A stretch of 64,000 bases of DNA from Pisolithus tinctorius (taxonomy: Eukaryota > Basidiomycota > Agaricomycetes > Boletales > Pisolithaceae): NCBI GenBank assembly GCA_024663395.1, contig JANFAH010000002.1, forward strand, positions 6,483,382 to 6,547,381. The letters are read 5' to 3'. Made by a program: the position numbers and the translations under genes. Under the pieces are notes generated by a model. It was not told the DNA's origin and did not search any database. It worked only from the letters and a program-made list of their open reading frames with translations. Position 1 is the stretch's first letter; the number at the start of each line of letters is the position of its first letter. Below are positions 47,481 to 60,869 of the stretch, in pieces.

Positions 47481-48995
47481 CCCAATGACAGCCCCAGTCA
47501 TTGCAACCCACTCTATCAATGGCACATGCCACTACCACTTTGCTCCTTCACAAGCTCGAGAGCTCGAGACAGTATGGCGTTCAAGATTTCCTACGCACTG
47601 CAAGAACTCAACCAGCGGCAATGGTCAATGCATGTGATCTGTATTACATTCCTTCCTGGTCTTCTTGGTATCACAAATTTCTTCTGGTTCACATTCATGT
47701 TGGTCATAAGTACATTGACTACTCGAGCGTGGTCATGTGCAGATGCTGTGTTGACAGGAGAGAGGCTCCTGTTCACCATTGAGCACAGCCTGAGTAACAA
47801 TAGTATGCAAGTGATATCCTCAAATGGTGGAGTCGCAAGGGACACTATCACAGTCATGCGAGCCAGGTATATCCAACTCTAATGACCTGCTTCAGTGACT
47901 GACATTTCTAATATCCCTACGAAGGGAGCACCATGAGTACTGGCAAAGAGCCGGTCAAGATCCTGTACTGAAGGGTACACTTCGATGAGACTGCTCTCCA
48001 CTCCTTCTCTTTGATATTGCTTTCTTTGCAAGCGCCGCATCCACCACTTTTAAACACTACAATCTCTACGTTCAGCAATGCTATTGTTATGCCAGGATCA
48101 CCCTAGTGGCAATGGCGAAAGCATTCCCATCTTGCTCCTGGGAAGGGACTACATCATTTTCAGGAGGATGGCTCTCAATGTTCGGGAGCTACAAGCCATC
48201 ACAAGTCCAACTTCTCATAGATCTTCACACTAACTACTGTCGTGATTTACACCCACCTGCTGGCCACCTACCTCCTGTGATCTCTACCATGGGGGCCGGA
48301 CGATGTGCTTCTGCCTCTGTTACACCAGACATTCTCCATGGCCTCTCTGTGTTTATAGCCAATTTCCAGAGGTCTCTGCCCCATTCAGCATTGCCTGAAC
48401 TAGCGGTTGTCATTGTAAACTGACATGATGACCAGTTCGCCAGATGAATACTCGGATCCAGCATGTATATGGAGTCCCATTAGGTGGATGACGACTGCCA
48501 TGATGTGAAGGAATTGCACTTCCAAGAGACGAAGCTAGATGATGCTAGCGGATGATCTTTGATCATCTGATGTATATATGTGAGTTGAATTTTGTGTCCC
48601 CAATTTGCCTATACCATCATTATGACGTGCTAGCACAGTACCTAGCAGTCATAGTTTTTTTAATTCCCATGGCACTTACTATCTCTATTCCTTTGTACAT
48701 AATCGCTCGAATACTACATGACTACTCCGTTCTGGTGTCATCACAATGACATTGTGGGCCACACCTTCGCATATCGGATATCGGATCATGGTCATCGGAA
48801 GCGTGCAGTCTGTCATGCAGACTCGACGCTCCGCCCAGGTTCCAACTTGCTCAAACCGTATAGATAATCCATCACAGCAGAATTCAATGGCTTTCTTCAT
48901 GCATAAGACTTGTATGAGGGTCTGCACTGCCTTTGTGTTCGACTTCGCGGGCATTGCTTCCAGTCTATTTCTTCAAGGTCATCTCCCTCGACGTC
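47440..48995 (+). repeat. Inverted duplication block B, copy 1
   Basis: This block is repeated in reverse orientation at 55880-57148. Shared parts include the QCYxYA-family gene and a 3' portion of about 550 bases containing 'ccaatttgcctataccatcatta', 'cgcatatcggatatcggatc' and 'cttcaaggtcat'. The two copies lie about 7 kb apart. Confidence 0.8.
47490..48430 (+). pseudogene. Four-copy unknown family ('QCYxYA' family), copy 1
   Basis: Exon-like pieces in order: 'YGVQDFLRTARTQPAAMVN', 'ACDLYYIPSWSSWYHKFLL' (about 47570-47700), 'GERLLFTIEHS', 'ISSNGGVARDTITVMRARY' (about 47820-47875), 'HYNLYVQQCYCYARITLVA' and 'AFPSCSWEGTTSFSGGWLS' (about 48057-48175), ending LPELAVVIVN at 48423. Frames shift between pieces in ways only partly explained by introns. 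The 'QCYxYAR' motif and order recur in three other copies (54880-55870, 56440-57130 and 60870-61930, all minus). The function is unknown. The motif resembles an uncharacterised mushroom family; no catalytic role can be claimed. Confidence 0.45.
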
Positions 48996-48996
48996 T

Positions 48997-49075
48997 TCCA
49001 CTGCGTTCCCTCTCATACATCTCTCCACGTCTTCCACTGCATTCCCTCTCATACATCTCTCCACGTCTTCATTTC
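48997..49075 (+). repeat. 36-bp tandem repeat, two copies
   Basis: The unit 'cgtcttccactg' ... 'acatctctcca' (36 bp) occurs twice with one base difference, plus a partial third. It lies at the right edge of block B. Confidence 0.85.
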
Positions 49076-49079
49076 CCAC

Positions 49080-50469
49080 ACAATCCCTCGTCTGCTTACT
49101 TGCGCGTTTACCATTCCCTCGCCAGCGTCCCCATCGCTTGAAATAACCATACCCACCACGAGGAACACCGGCACCACCACTCCGAATGGAATTCTTGATT
49201 GCGATGTTAGTCAGATTCAAGAAAAATCATGTTCGGGATTCGATAGACGACGAGTGTATTGCCCTACTTGGGTTCCTTGATGGTTTGTTTTGGATCCCTA
49301 CAGACCTCGATACTGTCGATGCGGGCAGAAGGTCGACATAGCGTTTCTACATTTCCAAGTCGAAAACCCCAACTAGTTGTGAGTTAACCGACTCAGATCT
49401 TGATATATTGATTCGGTCGTTTGCCACTAACGTTTAACTGACGCTTCTGTGTCGTTTTTAATAGGACGTCCACAATTCTCGCCTCGTTATTCTGCAACTC
49501 TCTGTTCGTCGACATCCATTCGTTCAGTACTGATAGGGTGTCCCCACTGGTCTCTCGTTGTGGTATCTCCATGTACTTGCGGAACCGAACGACCAGGTGT
49601 GTCCGCCTACGCTGTACCTTCAAGTATCAAGTTCCTGTCTAGAGGCGACTCGTCTCCGCCCCGTCAGTGACATCTGAATTTAAAGCCCAATGTATACAGG
49701 AAGTTTTAAGGCCGGGTCATTCATCTCGGATCTACCTTTCTTCGAGACTGTTGCCGGGATTAGTAGGTAAGCCTCGGATTTGAATTTGATTGATTGATTG
49801 ATCAAGCAGTGAGCACAATGAGTACTCGTGCCAAATATTGCGTCTAACTTACACTAGATGCGTCGTGATTGAGTTGTGGTACACTGGAAAGGCCTATCCC
49901 TGCGAACGGAAGCTCGCAGATTTAGCTCTTGACAATCCAGTATGAGTTTCCCCTCCAGCAATTGCACATACACCCAATTTGGTTTTCGTGCTCGTGTTTG
50001 CCGTCTCTGGTCTCCAGTCTGCTGTACACTTCTCCCCTCTTGTTCTCCAATCTTAGCCGAGCACACGAATGCCGTTTTTAGGACTCGGACGACAACCCAA
50101 CTGAAGGCAGGCAATAGAAGTGGGAGTCCTTACAGGCAGCTGGATCGATAAATGACACTATGTTCTATATAGGGACGGGCATATACCAAGAACCTGTGAA
50201 GTGATCCGAGGGGGTCAACATTCGCATTCATATCCATGATTGTACAGGTCCAAGTGGGGCACTTTGGCTGTCGGTCGTTCTGCATGATTTGCGCAACCAC
50301 AAGGTGTTGGGTACGTTAGACAAGTTGCGGACCTCGGTCAAAGAAGCTGCTACCAATGTGCAGTTTTCGCCGACAAGCTTAGCTAGGAAGTTCCGGCTGC
50401 AAGAGTAATTCAACAAACCTTTGCCTTAGTTGGAAGTTCATAGGTAATGGGAAAACGTGATACGACGTC
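49080..50469. other. Unassigned
   Basis: Frames are short and broken. Plus-strand peptides near 49290-49420 vaguely suggest an integrase-type element but are too poor to call. No other feature is seen. Confidence 0.3.
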
Positions 50470-50472
50470 TCA

Positions 50473-50945
50473 CACAACAGATTTTGGAGAGTTAAGGACA
50501 GGTTTTAATGTAGTACAAAATGTAAAGACTGCACTTGAAAATTGATTTACCAATTTTTTGAAGGCAAAACTTGAGGTATTGGCAAACATTGAGGCATTTG
50601 CAAACACTTTAAGTTTTGCCTTTGAAGAATTGTCAAATTAATTTTCAAGTGCAATCTTTACATTTTGTACTACATTAAAACCTGTCCCTAACTTGCAAAA
50701 ATCCATGTGTGAACAGATTTTGGAGAGTTAAGCATAGGTTTTAATGTAGTACAAAATGTAAAGACTGCACTTGAGAATTAATTTGACAATTTTTCGAAGG
50801 CAAAACTTGAAATATTGGCAAACATTGAGCCATTCACAAAACTTGAAGTGTTGCCATTGAAGAATTGTCAAATTAATTTTCAAGTGCAGTCTTTACATTT
50901 TCTACTACATTAAATTCTGTCCTTAATTCTCCAAAATCTGTTGTG
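50473..50945. mobile_element. Fold-back MITE made of two related palindromic halves
   Basis: The 473-bp element has terminal inverted repeats CACAACAGATTTTGGAGAGT... / ...CTCCAAAATCTGTTGTG and a 3-bp flanking duplication TCA (50470-50472, 50946-50948). Inside, the sequence 'gtagtacaaaatgtaaagact' and its reverse complement each occur twice, so each half (about 50473-50710 and 50712-50945) is itself an inverted repeat. The CAC- start and 3-bp duplication fit CACTA-type mobilisation. It has no coding content. Confidence 0.88.
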
Positions 50946-50948
50946 TCA

Positions 50949-52767
50949 GACCAAATCCAAATAGGTCGAAGTCGGTTTACACCTACTATCCCTTACTCCA
51001 TTCCAGTTTTTAAAGTGACCTCGATTTTTATGGGCGTTCGACCCTTGCGAGTGTGGCCATGTCGGACGGTGCTTTGTGCAGGGAATCAAAGGGTCAGGCC
51101 GCGACGGAAGGTAAATTTGTAGGTAAAGAGTGAACAAATGCAATGTACAATCATGATACAGGTGTACAGGTGCAACGCATGCCACGCATGGATATCCAAG
51201 ACACTGACGCTGTGGAGGAGGGATTCCGGTAAACATTGTGAGCCGTCCACATCTCTTACTTCTCTCTCAACCTCCACCAGAGAAAGTCGTGATCCGTCTC
51301 AAACCGATTTTGATTCCTACGCGTCGGGCTCTTTAGACCTGCAAACGGCGCCAGCTTGTTTTTTTCACCAACCACTCATTTCCCCACGCTTGCATTTTCA
51401 TTGCATGCTATGACCTGCTTGCCAAATTTATGTCGCGCATCAATCAAAAGGTATGCAATTCCTTTCTTTCCTCCATACTGCACAGCTCTGTTCAAGTCCG
51501 CGTGCGTCCGATGAACGAGATCGCGGGAGTAGCGGTCAGTTCAGTGCATGGCGTCATAGAGCGTTGCTATGTTTGTATTTGATACCGAATCATTTTGGTC
51601 AACCAGACGCCGAAAAGATGGTTTCGAGCACGTGAGGCCTTCAACAGTACTGCAAGGCAGTCAAAATAGGTCGGTGTAGACCGGAGGTGCGGTTGGGTAG
51701 TGTGTCTCACCATTCGCCTTGTGTTGAACTTAGGTGTATTGTATCAAGTAGCGAAGGTCAGAAACCAAAACCAACCACTATCACATATCTCGGGTTCTTG
51801 AAATTTTGCAGCAAGTTTGGCATGTCAGCTTTATCAGAAGCTATCAGTGGCCAGTTCGCTGGAGGTTTTGGGTCCTGCCTTTGAATCGACGGACGTCTTA
51901 CCTATTCCATCACATCCATAGATTCAAGGTCCGGGAGACACAATGCCGAACACCTCGGAGTACACAGATCGAATCGAGTCATCCACCTACCAAGTAAACA
52001 TCGTTGTATTGGGACTGAGATCGGTTTAGAAGAAACTCCCATTTACATTGATCAATCGACAGATGCAGATCAGGAGATCGGCCGGATGGAGATGACATCG
52101 GCGTGAGACATGCATACTGATCAGTGACACGATCGAACGGGACTGTGATGCAGTGGGAGGAAACTGGACCCACTTGGGAGATATGGATGGGGGTAATTTC
52201 AGAGGAACGCGAAAGATCACCACATGAACAATGGGTGTGCGGTTCTGTCCGGAACGCTGAGGGGTCGTGGTTTGAGTAGGTTGGTCGGAGGGTCAAGCCC
52301 ACGCACGTCTGACGAGAGCAGGGTGGTGTGTGGTGGATAGTTTTGTGTATGATGAAAGAATTATAAGGAACGACGAGGGTAAGCATGAGTTGCGACGACT
52401 CGCGAGGGTGTAGCAAGTCACACTCAACTTGCATGATATTTGACGTATAGCTTGTCAGAGCACTTATACATACCATCAGAGAACTGAGCGTGACACAGCG
52501 TACCGTAGAAATCAAACAGCTATCTTGATGTCACGGTCGCTCTCCACCTAATCAGACTTCATGCGCTGGCTGGATTCGTGCAAAACGCGAAACGCGAAAC
52601 GAGGACTTGCCAAATCAGTTGACTCCAAGCCTAACCACGTCCACACTCATTATCACTGACTCAGACCCACTCTCGTCGCCCGGCGGCGGCAGTGTGAGTT
52701 ACACATACAAGTACATATTGCGCATGCCTTGAAGATTTCCGTGCGACAGAAAAAAGGCTCCGAAAAT
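50949..52767. other. No recognisable gene
   Basis: Frames such as 51979-52515 minus (178 codons) carry no known domain and lack a clear exon pattern. This is the 3' flank of BUD32. Nothing else is seen. Confidence 0.35.
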
Positions 52768-52849
52768 ACTGCTGGTGAGAACGCAGATAGGAAGACAAAA
52801 CGAAATACCGGGGTCCTAATAGACTACAGGTTTCCTTTATGACCCAGAA

Positions 52850-53962
<1,113 letters not shown>

Positions 53963-53964
53963 CG

Positions 53965-54260
53965 CTTTAGAGACGTGTGTAAAGTCAGACAGACAGCTAA
54001 CTTCCGGCCCGGCTGCGGCCGCTTCGATGTCTTACGCCGCACGTGACAAGGGCTCCAGTTTATCTCACGCGCATGGCTCGGACCGCATGGCACTTCGTAC
54101 AAGCTTGCATAGCTGCGGCAACTATTCCATGCGCTTCTGTTGACGAAGTTTCCGCATGACGAGTATAAGCGGATCGGGTCGTATTGTCTTATCTTTGCTC
54201 GCCTGATAGATACAGGAAGTATCGTGGAAAGCGAGGTCACATCACTTGTTATTGCGTAGA
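53965..54260 (+). pseudogene. HET-domain gene remnant, internally deleted
   Basis: Compared with 58345-60300, this copy joins sequence near 'gcatggcacttcgt' directly to 'gcttgcatagctgcggcaactattcc', losing the TPR-like and HET parts. What remains encodes only the extreme C-terminal segment (reading about 'VLSYL...DRYRKYRGKRG'). Confidence 0.6.
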
Positions 54261-54299
54261 TTCTGTCACCTAGCTGCTCCTTATTGCATTGTCTATAAT

Positions 54300-54815
54300 T
54301 TCTAACTCATAGCTGTGTACCCACTGGTCCTAAATACCGTTGATTGACGTGATCGAAAGGAGAAATGACTTGCTGGTGCTTGAACATCCGAGCGGCACCT
54401 GACCTAACAGTCAGTGAAATGTTGTCCAGTGAAGCTCTGAGGGCTCGAGAAAGTAAATGTCGGGGGTATCCATAGGCCGTGTCAGGGAGAAGTCCAACAC
54501 CTGATCCACAGAAATGACGTCGCTCCCAAGTCTTTCCGACCTTGTCCGTTTTACCCATTAGGCCCTACTTCAATGCGCTTCATTCGAAAACAGTACAAAC
54601 TGCCGTGGTTATCCAGAATACACTGTACAGAAGTCAGAGTCACTACGCAAGTGATATACTTGTGGGCAAAGATTCACAAAAACCGTGTACGAGGAGGCTA
54701 AAACAAGACCTGAGAAGACCATTCGACCTTTGACATCGCCAATTTTTGCTTTTAGGATATTCATCCCACCGTTACGGCCTTCAGGTCCATCCGCCAGCGG
54801 TGTTGGGCTCACGTC
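54300..54815 (-). other. Duplicated segment of unknown coding status
   Basis: Also present at about 60360-60860. The minus strand has frames reading 'NGGMNILKAKIGDVKGRMVF' and 'ASLDNISLTVRSGAARMF', which look protein-like but match nothing I can name. In the second copy the frames are broken by indels. Confidence 0.35.
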
Positions 54816-54879
54816 CTAGCGTTCGGTCACAGCAGCCATTGACGACGCCAGCAGCGGGCTGAAGCCAGATTATCTGCGC

Positions 54880-55869
54880 CAAAGATGTAGCCAAGCCAAG
54901 CTGATGGCCTGGTGAGAATCAGGTGTGACGATAATCGGAGGGCGCGCAGGAGGTAGAGAGGCGCATGCGTCCTGACGGTAATTAGCATGAAGGTCCACAA
55001 GGAGTTGTACCTGGGACAGCTTGTGGCTTCCAAATATCGCAAATCTCCTCTTCGAGAACGAAGTAGTTCCCTCCTTAGAGCAAGATGGGAATACCTTCGC
55101 CATCGAAGCCAGAATGACCCTAGCGTGCCAATAACATTGGCGAACGTGACAGTTGTAGTATTTGAACGCTGCGGATGCGGTGCCGGAAATCGAAACAATG
55201 TCCAAGAGGTGGGGTGAATGGTCGCGCCATCGAAGTGTCCCCCTGCATACGGGAATTTGACCAGCCTGCTGCCAATACTCGTGGTCCTCCCTAGACGGAG
55301 AGATGGAAAGCATTAGCCATCATTTGCAATATACAGCGCTCGCACAACTGTGATCGTATCTTGTGCAACTCCACCGTTCGAAAACACCACCCGTATACCA
55401 TTATTCTTTGGGGCCCGCTCGATGATGAGCATGAGTTTCTCTCCATCAACTATGGCGTCCAGCACAATTGTAGATGAATAAGTTCAATGCATGCACTTAC
55501 CACCTATGTCAACGCGGGCAAGAAGAAATTCATGATAGCAGGATGACCAAGAAGGAATATGATAAAGATCACATGCAGCGACCCTCGCTGCCGTTTTGAT
55601 ATTCCTCGCGACGCACAGGAAATCTTGAACGCTGTACGTTCGAGGACCCCCACAGCTGTCCAGAAGGCATGACATGTGCATCACCATAGCAGCAAGTCCA
55701 AGGGATCGGGAGTGCCGTAGCAGGCAGAGTGAGTCGCAACGAAGAGGACTGGTGTTATTGAGAGACAAGTTCAGTTGATATAGCCCATGATGTCGTGCGA
55801 GCATCAGGAGGTCCTATCACATTGATGTTGGCGAGTGAATTCCTAGTGTTTTCTATGCGAAGCACAAAT
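54880..55869 (-). pseudogene. QCYxYA family, copy 2
   Basis: Minus strand, in order: 'YSVQDFLCVARNIKTAARV', 'ACDLYHIPSWSSCYHEFLL' (about 55500-55640), a 52-base intron-like gap, 'VDGEKLMLIIERAPKNNGI', 'VFSNGGVAQDTITVVRALY', 'YWQQAGQIPVCRGTLRWRD', and 'CHVRQCYWHARVILASMAK' (about 55100-55160). This is the best-preserved copy of the family, though the start is uncertain and an A/B frame change occurs near 55320. Function unknown. Confidence 0.45.
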
Positions 55870-55879
55870 CACAGTAAAA

Positions 55880-57148
55880 AACGTCGAGGGAAATGACCTT
55901 GAAGAAATAGACTGGACGCGATGTCTGCGGAGTCGAACACGACAAGGAAAACCCTCATGCAAGGCGTGAGGAAAGCCATCGAATTCTGCTGTGATGGGTT
56001 ATCTATATGATTTGAGCAAGCTGGAACCTGGGCGGAGCGTCGAGTCTACACGCTTCCGATGACCACGATCCGATATCCGATATACGAAGGCGTGGTCCAC
56101 AATGTCATCGTGATGACACCAGAACGTACTAGTCATGTAGTATTCGAGCGATTTTGTACGAAGGAATAGAGATAGTACGTGCCATGGGAATAAAAAAAGT
56201 AACCGCCGGGTACTGTGCTAGCATGTCGTAGTGATGGTATAGGCAAATTGGGGACACAAAATTCGAATCACATATACAGCAGACGATCAAAGCACATCCG
56301 CTAGCATCATCTAGCTTCGTCTCTTGGAAGTCCAATTCCTTCGCATCGTGGCAGTCGTCATCCACCTAATAGGACGCCATATACCTGCTGGATCCGAGTA
56401 TTCCTCCGGCCAACTGGTCATCATGTCGGTTTACAATGACAACCGCTAGTGCGGGCACCGCTGAATGCGGCAGAGGCCTCTGGACGTTGGCTATAAACAC
56501 GGGGAGCCATAGAGAATGTCTAGTGTAACGAAGGCAGAAGCATCTCGTCTGACCTCCAAAGTGGGGATTATAGGAGGAGGTAGGTGGCTGACAGGTGGGT
56601 GTAAATCATGACAGTAGTTAGTGTGAAGATCCATGAGATGTTGGACTTGTGATGGCTTGTAGTTCCCAAACATTGAGAGCCACCTTCCCGAAAATGAAGT
56701 AGTCCCTTCCCGGGAGCAAGATGGGAATGCTCTCGCCATTGCCGCTAGGGTGATCCTGGCATACCAGTAACATTTCCGAATGTAGAGTTTGTAGAGTCTA
56801 AAAGTGGTGGATGCGGCGCTTGCAAAGAAAGCAATATCAGAGAGTCGGGGTGGAGAGCGGTCCCATCGAAGTCTACCCTACGTTCAAGTAGTCAATGTAC
56901 CTACGACCAGCATGAATGTGGGCCAGAAAAACTTCATGATAACAGGAAGGCCGGGAAGGAATATAATACAGATCGCATGCACCCACCATTGCCACCGGTT
57001 GAGTTCTTGCGATGCATAGGAAATCTTGAGCACTGTACTGTCTCGGGCTCTCGAACTTGGGTAGGAGCATAGGGGTAGTGACATGCGCCATCGATACCCC
57101 AGTCATTGCAACCCACTCTATCGATGGCGCATGCCACTACCCCTATGC
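55880..57148 (-). repeat. Inverted duplication block B, copy 2 (with QCYxYA family copy 3)
   Basis: Reverse-orientation partner of 47440-48995. The minus strand includes 'YSAQDFLCIARTQPVAMVG' and 'ACDLYYIPSRPSCYHEVFL' (about 56920-57040), 'AFPSCSREGTTSFSGRWLS' (about 56680-56740) and the tail 'VSPICLYHHYDMLAQYPAV' (about 56200-56280). The gene is broken. The block ends in a hairpin at 57066-57149 and is followed directly by block A copy 2. Confidence 0.78.
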
Positions 57149-57149
57149 T
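57066..57149. repeat. Hairpin: 31-bp inverted repeat with 22-base loop
   Basis: Arms 57066-57096 and 57119-57149 ('agcataggggtagtgacatg...' and its reverse complement) match at 30 of 31 bases. Only one arm has a counterpart in block B copy 1, so the second arm arose at the block B/block A junction. Confidence 0.88.
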
Positions 57150-57247
57150 AAAAGTATTTGAAAATACTGCCGGTGCGAAGGCAGATGGGAAGACAAAACA
57201 AAACACCGAGGTCCTAATAGATTATAGGTTTCCTTTATGACGCAGAA

Positions 57248-58341
57248 TTAACATACCGTACTGCATTTTCTACCTCTGAGGCGAACTAGGGGTTGTCAGT
57301 CAGAGAAACAAAGGTGGCACTATAGGGAGTATTACTCGCCGTCATCCAACTGTTTCTTGATTACGGACCAGTGCTTTCCGAGGTGTTTCTCGTATGAAGC
57401 GAGAACTGAGTTGAAGAGCGGCTCTGCGTCTGGATGCGTTGATGCGAAAGCACGTTCGAGGACATAGAGGTCTACCGCTTTGTCCTCCACCAGCGAAGAA
57501 TGGTAAGCGAGCCCAAAGTCGATCAGCACCTGGTACGCAAGTAAGTGAACTTGAACAATGTCACTGTGGCGTAACAGACCAGGTCCTTGTCCCCCCGCAG
57601 AGTATCATATTCAAAGTTGTCAGGTCGCCATGAATGATGTTCACGATGTGCATCTTTGCTATTTCGATGCTGATCATATTCAACAGATCGTCTACAATGG
57701 AATGATTCGAGTGAACTCAATGCTTTTCCTATAGAAACCCTTACCTCGCTCGACACCGAATTCTGCAAGCGCAGCATCTTCGCAACGATCAGGGCCAACG
57801 CCATCAGTTGCATCGGAATCCTGGGCCACCATAACCTCTGACCCTCCCGGAAGTAAGACTCGCACTGATTTCCCGTCGACCACTCCAGGCCCAACACACC
57901 CACCATTCTGATTCCCGGCATGTTCACACCGGATCTGCGAGGAACTACGTGCTCGGACTAAAATAAAGTTGATAGACGCAGAAGGGACGTACTGTAGGCA
58001 TCACATCGATGCATGGGCTTCTCCAGCTACTCGTTGTCGAGTGAGTGGCGCATCGAGGGATGGATGTCAATAGCGCTTATTGGATTGATACTTGAGTAAC
58101 ACTGGAGCCATGTCCTCTGCCATCGAGCAAGTGTCATGATCGGCGTGCTTCGCTTTCTGTCGCCACTCGAATCCCTGAGATACACCTTGTAGACTTCTAT
58201 TATGAAATCATGTGACGATGAGTAAGAATACGCTTGGAAGACGCAGAGCCAACTTACAGCTTCTGTGCCCTGGTGTATCAGCTGCACAGAGCCAAGTAAG
58301 CGCTGTGTCGGCGATGGGGAGCTCAAGGAACTTGACTGCAT
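57248..58341 (-). pseudogene. BUD32 pseudogene
   Basis: A copy of BUD32 with the introns retained, so it arose by DNA duplication. Damage: QGAEA changed to QGTEA in exon 1; two in-frame TGA codons (58067-58069 and 58001-58003) at sites that are CGA in the intact copy; loss of one G in exon 3 ('GAGTGGTCGAC' for 'GAGTGGGTCGAT') and a deleted DAAG segment; HGDLTTSN to HGDLTTLN and a one-base loss in the following G run; and a C-terminal RGRKR changed to RGRKC. It is clearly inactive. Confidence 0.9.
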
Positions 58342-58499
58342 CACTTTAGAGACGTGTGTAAAGTCAGACAGCTTCCGGCCTGGCTGCCGCGGCGTCGATG
58401 TCCGCCGCACGTGACACGGGCTCCAGCACGCCGACTCGGATCGGGTACTGTGCACAATGTGCGCATGGCACTTCGTCCCTAATATGTCAGCCATCATCC

Positions 58500-60125
58500 C
58501 TGCACTCGTCCGTTGTCTGTCTCTGTGCCAGTTCCACAAAACTGATGCAGTTGGTGATCCGGATGCTGCCATCAGTTTTGGTTGGGCAGCAGGCTTGGAG
58601 TCGAGGGTTCAAAGACACCCAGACCGGTTTATGTCTCTGTACATCGTCTCGGCTTGTCATCATGACAGGTTTACGAGACGGAACACGATACCAGACCTAG
58701 AGGAGACTATTACACTTTGCTTCCAGACAATCTCTCCTCTTATCTTCAGCACGGAACAGCGAAGCTCGGCACAATGGCAGAATTGGTAGAGGCTGCTACG
58801 ATCAAATGAGCAGCTTTGGATATCCAATCTCAGGTCATGCAGGCAGTCTGAATCTTGTTCTCGAGGCCATTGCAGCAGTTCCTTCCCGACTGCTCGACAC
58901 TCAAACCAGAGTTCTGGTGAGAGAGCTGCACAAATACTGCAATTCGAGTGCAGTGTTGTATACCAAGAGCTACTCGCGACCATCACTGGCTGGGACAGTA
59001 CCATAGTGCTCAAGAACATCCACGAAGCGCTTTCAGACTACCTCCGATTTGTCATGTTGCCCCACCGGTGGGGGAAGGAAGAGCTGTCACTGAACGACAT
59101 TAAAGGTCACATCATCTATGACTTGTCCGTAAAGGATGGTCTTATCAAGCTCCAAGCATTCTGTCGTACTGCTCAATAACACGGTTACTGATGCTTGGAG
59201 CGACACGTGTTGCATTGACAAGAATAGCAGTTCCGAATCACAGCAGGCAATTGGATCAATATTCTCATGGAATTGTCGGTCGGCACTGATAGCTGTATAC
59301 CTTTCCAGCATTTCGGGTGGGGCCTGGTGAGCTCCCGAATAGTGTATGGTTTGAAGGGGGTTATACTCTCCAGGAACTGTTGGCTCCTTGTACCGTGCTG
59401 TTTTACACCCCAGACTAGACTCTCCACCACCCATCACCGAATCACAAGAAAGTTCGGGTCGTGCTTCTTGAGCTGGAACAGGCGACGGGTATATCTGCGC
59501 TACCTCTCACTGATTTCCATCCAGGGATGAGCGAGCCACGATCGAGGCTCCAATGAGCATCCACACACTGCACTACCCTTCCAGAAGATATGGCATACTC
59601 CCTGTTTTGGGATTTTCCGCCTCCACCAACCCGTCTTGTATGGTGAATCGAAAGAAAATGCCCTTGGATTCTCAGTGGCAGAGATGGATATTTCTGTTCT
59701 GAATTGGGCCGGCCGGGCCTCATGGTCTCATAGTTGTTTTCCTGATAGTATCACCCGTATTAGATGATCTCTCTAGAACCCTTACTCGGCGAGTCGACTA
59801 TCCCCCCACCATCGTCTTTTATACCAAGTATCCGGAAACTGTGGACCCAGTGGGCTGCACTCAAAGTGTAAGGCACTCGCTGGTCTAGCCTCCCACAATT
59901 TGCCAGCTGCAGACTCACTCTACTGTGTATCACCCACCACGTCACAACTGTCCTGCGAAAGCCTGGAGACCATCTCAGTGCGCAAAGCCACGTGTACGAA
60001 CTCCAGGCTGCACGCCTGAAAGTGCTCAGGATCGTGCTGTAAGATCTTCTAGAGAAAGGCCCGTACATTCTGGTGCGACCGGCATCCGAAGTTGCAAAGT
60101 AGATCACCTCCATTTGTACTTCGAA
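58500..60125 (+). pseudogene. HET-domain (heterokaryon-incompatibility-type) gene, decayed
   Basis: Plus strand. A TPR-like stretch ('DLEETITLCFQTISPL', about 58700) is followed by a basidiomycete-type HET domain: 'DAWSDTCCIDKNSSSESQQA' with 'SIFSWNCRSALIAVYLS' (about 59190-59310), then in another frame 'YTLQELLAPCTVLFYTP' (about 59360-59410). After that come 'EDMAYSLFWDF' and a C-terminal 'LLEKGPYILVRPASEVAK' (about 60045-60100) with a stop shortly before it. The frame breaks at several points. HET proteins trigger self/non-self recognition responses in fungi; TPR-HET architectures are common and multicopy in mushrooms. Start and exon ends are not resolved. Confidence 0.65.
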
Positions 60126-60299
60126 TGCTGAGGCGATACCCGCTACTTCCAGCGAGTGGCTTGCACAGCTGCGGCAACTATTCCATACGCTTCCGCTGAC
60201 GAAGTTGCCGCATAACAAGCATGAGCGGATCGTGTCGTATTGTCTTATTGTTGCCCCACTCGATAGATACAGGAAGTATCGTGGAATGCGAGGTTGCAA

Positions 60300-60865
60300 C
60301 ACTTGTTATTACGTAGCTCCTGCCCTAGCTGCTCTCCATTGCATGTCTGTAATTTCTAATAGCTGTGTACTCGTTGGTCCGAAACAACATTGATTGACGT
60401 GATCGATAGAAGAAATGACTTACTGGTGCTTGAACATCCAGCGGCGCTGACCTAACAGTCAGTGAAATGTTGTCCAGTGAAGCTCTGGGGCTCGGAAAGT
60501 AAACGTTGGGGGTATCCATAGACCGTGCTCAGGGAGAAGTCCAACACCTGATCCAAAGAAACGTCGCTCTCAAGCCTTTCCGACCTTTTCCGTTTACCCA
60601 TTAGGCCCTACTTCAATGCGCTTCATTCAAAAACAGTACGAACTGCTGTGGTTATCCAGAATACACTGTACAGAAGTCAGAGTCACTACGCAAGTTATAT
60701 ACTTGTGGGCAAAGATTCACTCCCAAAAGTGTACGAGGAGGGCTAAAACAAGACCTGAGAAGGCTATTCGACCTTTGACATGGCCAATTTTTGCTTTTAG
60801 GACATTCATCCCACCGTTACGCCATCAGGTCCATCCACCAGCGTGTTGGGCTCACGTCCTAGCGT
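60300..60865 (-). other. Duplicated segment of unknown coding status, copy 2
   Basis: Counterpart of 54300-54815 with several small indels. No recognised product. Confidence 0.4.
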
Positions 60866-60869
60866 TCGA

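Noticed and set aside
47145..47882. A 245-codon plus-strand gene
   Set aside because: It starts inside the 217-bp MITE and crosses its terminal repeat and a block boundary, so it is a chance frame.
49240..49700. Integrase-type transposon remnant on the plus strand
   Set aside because: A peptide near 49340-49420 is suggestive, but the following frames are full of stops and no catalytic motif is readable.
51979..52515. 178-codon minus-strand gene next to BUD32
   Set aside because: No recognisable domain, no conserved counterpart in the duplicated block, and atypical composition.
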